DNA of 64,000 nucleotides from Lucinisca nassula (lineage: Eukaryota; Mollusca; Bivalvia; Lucinida; Lucinidae): assembly GCA_963580285.1 (NCBI GenBank), contig OY757010.1, positions 212,010,138 to 212,074,137 of the forward strand, written 5' to 3'. How positions within the stretch are numbered: position 1 is the stretch's first letter; every line of letters begins with the position of its first letter. This document shows positions 38,401 through 50,400 of the stretch, one piece after another. The notes beneath the pieces are model-generated. The model searched no databases, had not been told where the DNA came from, and saw nothing but the letters and a program-made list of their open reading frames with translations. The translations under genes and the position numbers were made by a program.

Positions 38401-41400
38401 CAAAACGAATATGGGCGGTGACAAGGTGCATAAAGTGCATTTTATGCTAGCAAATATGACCTACCTGCAATCTGTTTAGATATTCAATAATTTCTCTTAG
38501 GAAATCAAGAGTATTTTGAAATAAACCGAAGGAACACTTCGGTAAAATGGCGTCCTGCGTTGGGAAACGTCAATGTTTTTAATGACGTCACATCCACCAA
38601 CCTTCATACATGTGATATTTTCTTGGACCCAAATAGGGAGATTTTGATTTTCAGATAGGGAGATTGGGGTCCCAAATCGGGAGATTTTTCCGCGGTAAAA
38701 AGTGATGTTATTTTTGGTTAAAATTTACCTGAAGCACTTTTTCACCCATAACATGCCAACACGACAATTGTTGTCTGCTTTGTCGTCTGTCATCTGCATT
38801 AAAAATCTTTTTTGAAAACAGTGTGGGCCCAGATCAGACTGCAGAGCATTCTGATGAAGGTCCACACTGTTTGCCTTTCTGCAAAAATATGTTATAAAAG
38901 CTTGGAAAAAGAAAGCAGCAGACGACAAACTTCCATTTTGTATTTTAATAGAGAGACAATTTCTTGGAAGAACGACCAAAGAACAAGCACTGACCAATAG
39001 ATCGGTGTTAAATACCCACCTAGCACCTGGCAGAAAAAACAACGTTCAGAAAACCCGCATAGCAAAAAATTATTCATACTCTTACACCCCTTCTCTTATC
39101 ATCCCCAAAACGTGCCTCGGAACTAAGTCGGAACTAATAAGCATGCATGATTTTTATTGATTTAACTTGGGGGCATATTTTTTTCACAAAAGATCCCTTA
39201 AAAACACGGCAAAAATATTTTTGCTCGCAAGCTAAAAATGAAACAGGTTTGAATAGAAAATTTCACCCTGCAAAACTCCGGTTCTATGTTTATTAATAAA
39301 TGAAAAACTGCATACAGATGCTTAGAAAATACCAGCGTCTGCTCTGCTCTGTTTTGGCGGGAAAAATATTTAGCGCGTTCACCTGTCAAAGGCCAAAAAG
39401 CATGCACGAATTTTCATTGGTGTCACGTGGGGCATATTTCTTTCTTCCGTTAAAAACGGCAAAAATATTTTTCTCGGGTTTAAATAGAAAATGTCACTAA
39501 GTAAAAACCCAGTTCTATGATTAATAAAAGAATAACGGTTTACAGACGCGTAGAAAAAAAACAGCGTCTGCTTTGCTCTGTTTTGGCGGGAATAATATTT
39601 AGCGTCTACACGTGTCAATTACAAAGGGATTAAATAAGATATAACTGGTATATCTTGATCGACTAGTTTTCACACCTTGTCACATTGTTAATTGTCGGCT
39701 TATCAATAAGGCCCGCCTCGGGTGTAAACGGTTTAATAGCATTGGCAACTTGAGCAAATCGGTGATCAGTAATAAATGTATGCAAACATCACATTTCTTC
39801 CTTATTGAATTTCTCGCTTTTTATCACATTGTTTGCGGGTTGCATTTTAATAATTGTATTTACCGGTACGTTCTTTTCATATTGCGATATTATACCTGTG
39901 CAGGTGTGCATTGCAATTTATCTGCATACCGCCTAGCGTAAATACACTGACGGTTAACCGCATAGGTATTTTACAGTGGTTAACACTTAATTGGTCGGTC
40001 GGCGGAAAACTACTATAGGAAAATTGTCGCGTCGGGAGATTAGGGCCGTCGGACGGGAGACCGGGAGATGGGGTTCGAAATCGGGATATCCCGACGAAAT
40101 CGGGAGATATCACATGTATGAACCTTAACGTCGTCTTCACTTTGGCGCCATTGGGAGTGGTTTTTCATTGTGTGGGAAGACCCTCAACCACTTGCATTAT
40201 TTTCCATTTCAAACCACTTAAAGATAAATAATCTCATTTTATGTTCAGATTTCTATGCCAGGCAATCCTGAATTCTGGCAGACAGTCCAGGTTTCGGGTA
40301 TATAATAAAAAGGTTATTGACTTTATATTGTGAAATATTCGGCACTCGTTCATATGGCGGAGACACACTTGCAAGCTCGTGCATCCTTCGCCATATGAAC
40401 TCGTGCCAAATATTTCACAATATAAAGTCAATAACCTATAAATATTGGCTATGTTTAGATTTACATTGAAGAATGCAATGAAAAAACTAGAATTTGTTTT
40501 TCTACAAAAACACAGATGTCTCCCCCGTTTTTGACTGCTAAGTATAACCTTGACATTGGAGGTATTGAGCTGGGTCTTGTGTGCAACACATCATCTAATG
40601 AAGATGAACATTTCTTCATAGTAACTTTAAAAATGTTCATAGAAAAATAAAAAGTTATTGGCCGTAAACAAAAAAAGCACTTTTTTACCTTTGACCTCTA
40701 AGTATGGCCTTGACCTTTGCGGTACAACACAGCGTCTCATGATGGTTAACATTTCTGCCAAGTAATTTCATAATCCATCAAAGAATAAGGAAGTTATTGA
40801 CTGTCCTTTTTTTTACCTTTGACCTCTAGGTATGAGCTTGACATTTGAAGTATGGACCTTGCTCTTGCACATGACTCATGGTCCAACTTCCAAGCCTCTA
40901 GCTCCAACAGTTTTTGAGATATCTTGCTGACAAGATTTTATTAAAAAAAATTAAAAGGGCAATAACTCTTGAAAGGGGCATAATCCGGATGAGAAAAAAA
41001 TATGTGTCAGTTATTTTCCATTAGGAATGCATATATGAAATTTCAAAACCATAGCATACACAGTTCTAAAGTTATGCTATGCATCACTTTTAGGATTCAT
41101 TACAATGGGCACAAATTACCAAAATGACAAAGGGCCATAACTCGCATTTTTCGGAATTTTGTCAAAAGTTAATCAGTTCATATACTCATCACCACCAATA
41201 TACTCAACAACTTTCAAGGCTCTAGCTCCAATAGTGTTTGAGATATTTTGCTGACAAGATTTTTTAAAAAAATTTCAAAGGGCAATAACTCTTGAAAGGG
41301 GCATATTCCGGACGAGAAAAAAAATACGCGTCAGCTAATTTTTCATGAGGAACCCATATATGAAATTTCAAAACCCTAGCATACACGGTTCTAAAGTTAT

Positions 41401-44400
41401 GCTATGCATCACTTTTAGCATACATTACAATGGGCACAAATTACCAAAATGACAAAGGGCCATAACTCACAAAGTATTTTTTGGAATTTTGTCAAAAGTT
41501 AATCAGTTCATCTACTCATCACCACCAATATATTCACCAACTTCTAAGCCTCTAGCTCCAATAGTTTTTGAGATATCTTGCAGACAAGATTTTATTAAAA
41601 AAAATTCAAAGGGCAATAACTCTTGAAAGGGGCATAATCCTTACGAGAAAAAAAATACGCGTCAGCTTATTTTCCAACAGCAATGCATATATGAAATTTC
41701 AAAATTATAGCATACACCGTTCTAAAGTTACGCTATGCATCACTTTTAGCATACATTACAATGGGCACAAATTACCAAAATGACAAAGGGCCATAACTCA
41801 CAAAGTATTTTTTGGAATTTTGTCAAAAGTATATCAGTTCATCTACTCATCACCAACAAGCTATTCACTAACTTTCAAGGCTCTAGCTCCAATAGTTTTT
41901 GAGATATCTTGCTGACAAGATTTTATTAAAAATATTTCAAAGGGCAATAACTCTTGAAAGGGGCATATTCCGAACGAGAAAAAAAATAAGCGTCAGCTAA
42001 TTTTCCATGAGGAATCCATATATGAAATTTCAAAACCCTAGCATACATGGTTCTAAAGTTATGCTATGCATCACTTTTAGCATACATTACAATGGGCACA
42101 AATTACCAAAATGACAAAGGGCCACAACTCACAAAGTATTTTTTGGAATTTTGTCGAAAGTATATCAGTTCATCTACTCATCACCATCAATATAATCACC
42201 AACTTTCAAGGCTCTAGCTCCAATAGTTTTTGAGATATTTTGCTGACAAGATTTTATTAAAAAAAAAAAAAAATTCAAAGGGCAATAACTCTTGAAGGGG
42301 GCATAATCCGGACGAGATAAAAAATACGCGTCAGCTAATTTTCCATGAGGAATCCAAATATGAAATTTCAAAACCATAGCATACACGGTTCTTTAGTTAT
42401 GCTATGCATCAAAAGCGTAATGGACGGACGAACGGACGAACGAACCACAACCAATATGCCCCTCAAACTTTTTCAAAGTTGGGGGCATAATAAGAAAGTT
42501 ATTGACAGAACACAAAAAAGGCCCTTTTTTACCTTTAACCTCTATGTATGACCTTGACCTTTCAGGTATTAAACTGGGTCATGCGTGCAACACATCATCT
42601 CATGGTGGTTAACATTTCTGCCTAGCAATTTCAAAATCCATCTAAAAATAAGAAAGTTATTGACCAAACACGAAAAAAGGCCCCTTTTTTACCTTTGACC
42701 TCTATGTATGACCTTGACACATTAGGTACCAAACTGAATCATGCATGCAACACATCGTCCCATGATAGTTAACATGTTTGCCAAGTAACTTCAAATTCTA
42801 TTTAAAAATAGGCAAGTTATTGACAAAACCCGAAAAAAGGCCCCTTTTTTTACCTTTGACCTCTAAGTATGACCTTGACCTTTGAGGTACCAACCTGGGT
42901 CATGCGCGCAACACATCGCCTTATATTGGTTCATATTTCTGCCATGTGATTTAAAAATCCATCTCAAAATAAGAAAGTTATTGACCAAATACGAAAAAAA
43001 GGCCCCTTTTTTGACCTTTGACCTCTAAGTATGACCTTGACCTTTGAGGAACCGACCTGCCTCATGCGCACCACACATCGTCTTATGGTTGTTAATAATT
43101 ATGCCAAGTAATTTTAAAATCCATCTCAAAATAAGAAAGTTATTGACCAAATACGAAAAAAAGGCCCCTTTTTTGACCTTTGACCTCTAAGTATGACCTT
43201 GACCTTTGAGGTACCGACCTGCCTCATGCGCACCACACATCGTCTTATGGTTGTTAATATTTCTGCCGAGTAATTTTAAAATCCATCAAAAAATAAGAAA
43301 GTTATTGACCAAATACGAAAAAAAGGCCCCTTTTTTGACCTTTGACCTCTAAGTATGACCTTGACCTTTGAGGAACCGACCTGCCTCATGCGCACCACAC
43401 ATCGTCTTATGGTTGTTAATAATTATGCCAAGTAATTTTAAAATCCATCTCAAAATAAGAAAGTTATTGACCAAATACGAAAAAAAGGCCCCTTTTTTTA
43501 CCTTTGACCTCTAAGTATGACCTTGACCTTTGAGGTACCGACCTGCCTCATGCGCACCACACATCGTCTTATGGTTGTTAATATTTCTGCCGAGTAATTT
43601 TAAAATCCATCAAAAAATAAGAAAGTTATTGACCGGACACGATTTGCCCATACATATATATATATACCAACAAACTTCCAAGGGAGATAATTCAAAAAGT
43701 ATAAATGCGAGAGTTATGGTTCTTGCGCACTGCACGTCGTCTAATGCTGATTAATATTTATACGAAGTTTCGTGACGATAGCTCTAACGGTTTTCAAGTT
43801 ACAGAGCGGACACGAAAGTGTGACAGACGGACAGACGGACAGACAGACAGACGGACAGACGGACAGACGGACAGACAGACGCCCGGGGGAAAAACAATAT
43901 GTCTCTCCGAAAAAAAATTTTTCGGGGGAGACATAATAATTAACAGTTCTGTACCAAATGTATTCTTTCTATCTTTTTACACTTTTACTGTGATCAGTCA
44001 TATTTAATGAGTGTTGAAAGTATACACTACATACTCTCCCAAATTTTTTACAATAAACACCTGTGGGTCTTTCTCTTTGACTCTCCCCACACAGAACATC
44101 CCAATCAGAAGGACTGTGCACTTTGTGGCATTAATCGCTCCAAATGATGCCAATGGAGCATGTTCAGACACTAAAAAAGTATCCCCACTACCCAGTACCA
44201 CTAGCATCAGAGGCAAGTACACCAACCACTGAGCTCTCTCCTCTCCCCCACTTGACCACAGATGATGTTCTTTTTCACTCTAATGCATTTTAACAATCTT
44301 TCAAAATGTTCTGGTTTCAAAACTACTGACAAAATTTGAAATCCAAAATGCATAGGAAGAAAAGACTTGCATGGGAATAAATATTCTTATCACTCGCAGA

Positions 44401-47400
44401 GAATTACTTTTACTGCTAATTAACCCTTTTTGTAACAAATGGAATCTTCCTCCTTATATATAGCAGGAGTCCATTTCAACATTTAGGGGTGTCAGGTTGT
44501 GTTTGCTTCAAAATCTATTTGGAAACTGGCTGAACCTTTAGCAAACAGTGTAGGCCCTGATCAGATGCCGCGTTCTGCGGCATCTGATCTGGGCCTGCAC
44601 TGTTTGCCAACTACCCGTTTTGGGGTTTCTGGTACAAAATTGGTTAAACCAGGGCTCTAGGAATGCAAGTGAAACTTTAAAAAACAGAAAATCCCATCAA
44701 TGTCAATGATGAAGTCAGCAAAATATGATGTAATTGTAACCTTTTCATTTTTAAACAGTCTCATGATAGGCATGTTTGTTTGTTTATTTTAAGTTTAAAA
44801 GCCCAATCAACAACAGCCCAGTCAACAACATTTAGGTCATACCTAACCACATTTTTCCTGGGCAGGTTTATACATAAGCAGCTAACTAGTACAGTGCACA
44901 TTCTTTGCCCGGGCTCTAACAACTGCCCAAAAACAAACAAACAGAACAAAACACAGAACAAAACAGAAAACAACTGTATATGAGTATTAATACTGTACTT
45001 ACCAGACTGGTCAGCCGGGGCTGGTACAGTGTCTAGAATAAAGATAAACAAAACATTCTGTAACAGTCAATAACACGGTTTTGTTTGTTTAAGGGGATTG
45101 GATACACATTCAGGGGAGGAAATGTATTCTTGTCTCCCATGTCAATAGGGGTCAACTCTTAAAGGAAAGAATTTGTTCCTAAGGAGCAAGTTCTTTCCTT
45201 TAAGAGTAGACCCCTTTTCCTGTGGGACAGAGTTTATAGAAAAGTGGATAGGAAGTCTCAAAAGTTATCTCTCTTTGTAAAACGGCAAAAATATGTGCCA
45301 GGTGTTCCCATTCCCCTTAAATGAGATAAAACATCTCCATCAACTCTATTTAGGTCATTTTGGAGACTTGCAATTTTGTCGGACTTTTACCCAACATCCA
45401 GATGAAATGACAACTCAAGCCCTGCTGCCCAATGAAATCAAGAGGGTTTATATGCATGGACGGTCCGACTCGCAGAACTTTGCCTTGGCAGGCTTAGACC
45501 AGTACTCATGTGCAGTGTCAATTTCAGTTCAGAGTGGAAGAATCATGCAGCCAAATCTATTTCTCAAAGCCCCGATGGGCGGGGGCCGTACACATCCATG
45601 GTGCATATTTTATTCTTTCATGAAAATGGCAAATTTCTGATGAAAATTTGTGACCCTTTTCTCATTTTATACTCAAAACACAGGATCATGGGAACAAGTC
45701 CGTGAAATGAACACCCCTCTAAACCGCACTTTATATAGAGAAACCTGGGGCTTACGGGGCTATACATGATTTTTCTTATTTATGCTCTAAGACATAGGTT
45801 GTGGGTATGCGTCAGAACCTCCTCAATGAGGCAATTCTAACGACCACCCGCCACATATGTTTGCAATATAAATAATTAAATATCACGAATTTTCATCAGA
45901 AAATTACTGATTTTGAAGAAGTGAAAAAAATGTCCTATATTGCACAGATGTATTATCATAATGGTAATATGTGCATGTTATGACTGTAACTCAGTTTTCT
46001 CTACATAAAGAGGTGTCTAGAGGGGTATTCATAACACAGACATGTTAGTTAACAAATAATGTCTCATTTTTACTAGCATCTGTACTCAGATTAATGGGAC
46101 CATAACGAAAACATGCCTATATAATTTTGACCCCCTTGAATCCCACTTTAATATACTAAAACTAGGGTTTGCAGGGATAAACCATATTTTTCTTATTTCT
46201 GCTCAAAATATAGATTATGGGTCTACAATAGAACCGCCTATATTTTTCTTATTTCTGCTCCAAAATATAGATTGTGGGTACTCAATAGAACCGCCTCGAT
46301 GAGGCAGTTCTAATGTAGACCCATAATCTATATTTTGAGCAGAAATAAGAAAACGCTCACTAGTTTTCATCTTAAAAATTTCCTTTTTCCGGTGATAAAA
46401 TTTATAATGTATTTGTATAGGCCTGTTTTCCCAATGCACAGTGATGAGTACAATATCTCATTTTCTACTAATGTAATCTTCCCCTTTTCCATATTTACCC
46501 TAAATATTCAAACACCTAAACTCCTTACCATACTTGTTATACAAGAGCACCGCATGGGGGTGCCAACGCTCGGCTGCAGTTTCTTTTAGTTAAACAAAAA
46601 ATCTAAGTCGAAAAAGGGGCATAACTGTGCCAAAAATATTTTGAGGGTTACACACCTATTGGTATGAGTTCCCCTTTTCATAATGAACAACTATTCCGAG
46701 TTTTAAGTAAATATGTTCAGTAGTGACAGAGATATTTCAAAATGTCCAAGTTTTTGCACGGCGAAGACGCAAAAATTCTAAGTCGAAAAAGTGGCATAAC
46801 TGTGCCAAAAATATTTTGAGGTTTACCTCGCCTATGGGTATGAGTTCCCCTTTTCATAATGAACTACTAGTCCAAGTTTCAAGTAAATATGTTCAGTAAT
46901 GACAGAGATATTACAAAATGTCCAAGTTTTTGCACGAAATTCAAAGTCAAAAAGGGGCATAAGTGTGCCAAAAATATTTTGAGGGTTACCTCACCTATTG
47001 GTATGAGTTCCCCTTTTCATAATGAACAACTAGAATTTGTTTTTCTACAAAAACACAGATGTCTCCCCCGTTTTTGACATCTAAGTATAACCTTGACATT
47101 GGAGGTATTGAGCCGGGTCTTGTGTGTAACACATCATCTAATGAAGATAAACATTTCTGCAAAGTAACTTTAAAAATGTTCATAGAAAAATAAAAAAGTT
47201 ATTGGCCATACACAAAAAAGCCCTATTTTACCTTTGACCTCTAAGTATGGCCTTGACCTTTGAGGTACAACACATCGTCTCATGATGGTTAACATTTCTG
47301 TCAAAGTAATTTCAAAATCCATCAAAGAATAAGGAAGTTATTGACTGTCCCTTTTTTACCTTTGACCTCTAGGTATGACCTTGACATTGGAGGTATATGG

Positions 47401-50400
47401 ACCTTGGTCTTGTACATGACTCATGGTCTAATGTCGGTGAACATTTCTGCATGGTTACTTTATAAAGTCCATCTACAAATAAAAAAGTTATTGACTGGAC
47501 ACAAAAAAAAAAAATTTTTTTACCTCTGACCTCTTAGTATGACCTTGATCTTGGAGATACCGACCTAGGTCTAGCGTGCACCACATTGTCTCATGATGGT
47601 TAACATTTCTGCCAAGTAATTTCACAATCTATCCAGGAAAAAGAAAGTTCTTGACTGAACACTAAACTAGAAATGTAGTTTGTAAAACACAATGCCCCCA
47701 ACCTTTGCTTGTCCCTAGATGGCAAAATATTCAACAAATATTGTTAAAGACTCAAAAACATACAACAAGAATTCCGCTGAAGGCTATGTCGCGCCTGTGG
47801 GGCCCATCCACCCGCCCAACCACCCACCCGGACATCGCTATTTTAAAGGACGGAACTTTTGAAAAACCCATCCAATAAAACCGAAAATTACCATGATTAC
47901 AATAATAATTCAAAGTGTGTGGCCTTGGCCCCAAAGTTATGCTAACAAATAAATCAAAGGACAATAACTTTTGAAAGGGGCATAATGCGGATGAGAAAAA
48001 AAAATGTGTCAGCTAATTTTCCATAGCAAACCATATATGAAATTTCAAAACCCTAGCGTACACGGTTCTTAATTTAATCCGGATGAAAAAAATTACGGGT
48101 CAGCTTATTTTCCATCAGGAACGCATATATGAAATTTCAAAACCATAGCATACAGGGTTCTAAAGTTATGGAATGCATCACTTTTAGCATACATTACAAT
48201 AGACACAAATTACCAAAATGACAAAGGGCCATAACTCAAATTTTGTCAAAAGTTAATCAGGTCATCTACTCATCACCACCAATCTTTTCATCAACTTTCA
48301 AGACTCTAGCTATAATAGTTTTTGAGAAATCTTATTGACAAGATTTTATTAAAAAAACTTCAAAGGGCAATAACTCTTGAAAGAGGCATAATCCGTATGA
48401 GAAAAAAATATGCATCAGCTTATTTTCCATCAGGAATGCATATATGAAATTTCAAAACAATAGCATAAATAGTTCTAAAGTTATGCTGTGCATCACTTTT
48501 AGCATACATTATAATGGGCACAAATTACCAAAATGACAAAGGGCCATAACTCACAAAGTATTTTTCAGAATTTTGTCAAACGTTAAGCAGGTCATCTACT
48601 CATCAACACCAATCTACGTGTATTCACCAACATTCAAGGCTCTAGCTATAATAGTTTTTGAGATATTTTTCTGACAAGATTTGATTCAAAAAACTTCAAA
48701 GGGCAATAACTCTTGAAAGGGGCATAATTCGGATGAGAAAAAAATGCGTATCAGCTAATTTTCCATCAGGAATGCATATATGAAATTTCAAAACCATAGC
48801 ATACACGGTTCTAAAGTTATGCTATGCATCACTTTTAGCATTCATTACAATGGGCACAAATTACCAAAATGACAAAGGGCCATAACTCACAAAGTGTTTT
48901 TCGGAATTTTGTCAAAAGTTAATCAGTCCATCAACTCATCACCACCAATATGTTCACCAACTTTCAAGGCTCTAGCTCCAACAGTTTTTGAGATATCTTG
49001 CTGACAAGATTTTATTAAAAATATTTCAAAGGGCAATAACTCTTGAAAGAGGCATAATCCGGATGAGAAAAAAAATACACGTCAGCTTATTTTCCATTAG
49101 GATTGCATATATGAAATTTCAAAACCATAGCATACACAGTTCCAAAGTTCTGCTATGCATCACTTTTAGCATTCATTACAATGGGCACAAATTACCAAAA
49201 TAACAAAGGGCCATAACTCACAAAGTATTTTTCGGAATTTTGTCAAAAGTTAATCAGTGCATATACTCATCACCACCAATATACTCAACAACTTTCAAGG
49301 CTCTAGCTCCAATAGTATTTGAGAAATTTTGTTGACAAGATTTTATTAAAAAATTTCAAAGGGCAATAACTCTTGAAAGGGGCATAATCTAGACGAGAAA
49401 AAAAATACGTGTCAGCTAATTTTCCATGAGGAATCCATATATGAAATTTTCAAAACCCTAGCATACACAGTTTTAAACTTATGCTATGCATCACTTTTAG
49501 CATACATTACAATGGGCACAAATTACCAAAATGACAAAGGGCCATAACTCACAAAGTATTTGTCGGAATTTTGTCATAAGTTAATCAGTTCATCTACTCA
49601 TCACCACCAATCTATTCACCAACTTTCAAGGCTCTAGCTCCAATAGTTTTTGAGATATCTTGCTGACAAGATTTTATTATAAAATTTCAAAGGGCAATAA
49701 CTCTTGAAAGGGGCATAATCCGGAGGAGAAAAAAAAATACATGTCAGCTAATTTTCCATGAGAAATCCATATATGAAATTTCAAAACCCTAGCATACACG
49801 GTTCTAAAGTGATGCTATGCATCACTTTTAGCATACATTACAATGGGCACAAATTACCAAAATGACAAAGAGCCATAACTCACAAAGTATTTTTCGGAAT
49901 TTTGTCAAAAGTTAATCAGTTCATCTACTCAACACCACCAATATATTCACCAACTTTCAAGGCTCTAGCTCCAATAGTTTTTGAGATATCTTGCTGACAA
50001 GATTTTATGAAAAAAATTTCAAAGGGCAATAACTCTTGAAAGGGGTATAATCCGGACGAGAAAAAAAATATGCGTCAGCTAATTTTCCATGTGGAATCCA
50101 TATATGAAATTTCAAAACCCTAGCATACACGGTTCTTTAGTTATGCTATGCATCAAAATCGTAACGGACGGACGAACGAACCAGAACCAATATGCCCCTC
50201 CAACTTTTTTAAAGTTGGAGGCATAAAAAGGCCCCTTTTTGTCCTTTGACCTCTTAGTATGACCTTGACATTTGAGGTACCAACTTGGGTCATGCACGCA
50301 ACACATCGTCTTATGGTGGTTAACATTTCTGCCAAGTAATTTCAAAATCCATCTAAAAATAAGAAAGTTATTGACAGAACACAAAAAAAGGACCCTTTTT

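Noticed and set aside
38730..38795. Possible minus-strand exon with AG...GTAAAT borders (MTDDKADNN...KKCF)
   Set aside because: Its left half is the CAGACGACAAAGCAGACAAC arm of a hairpin repeat also seen near 9210 and 63060, and its phase would create a stop when joined to exon 3.
46889..47183. Short frames crossing the F/A border
   Set aside because: They span a transposon insertion junction and read tandem-unit repeats.
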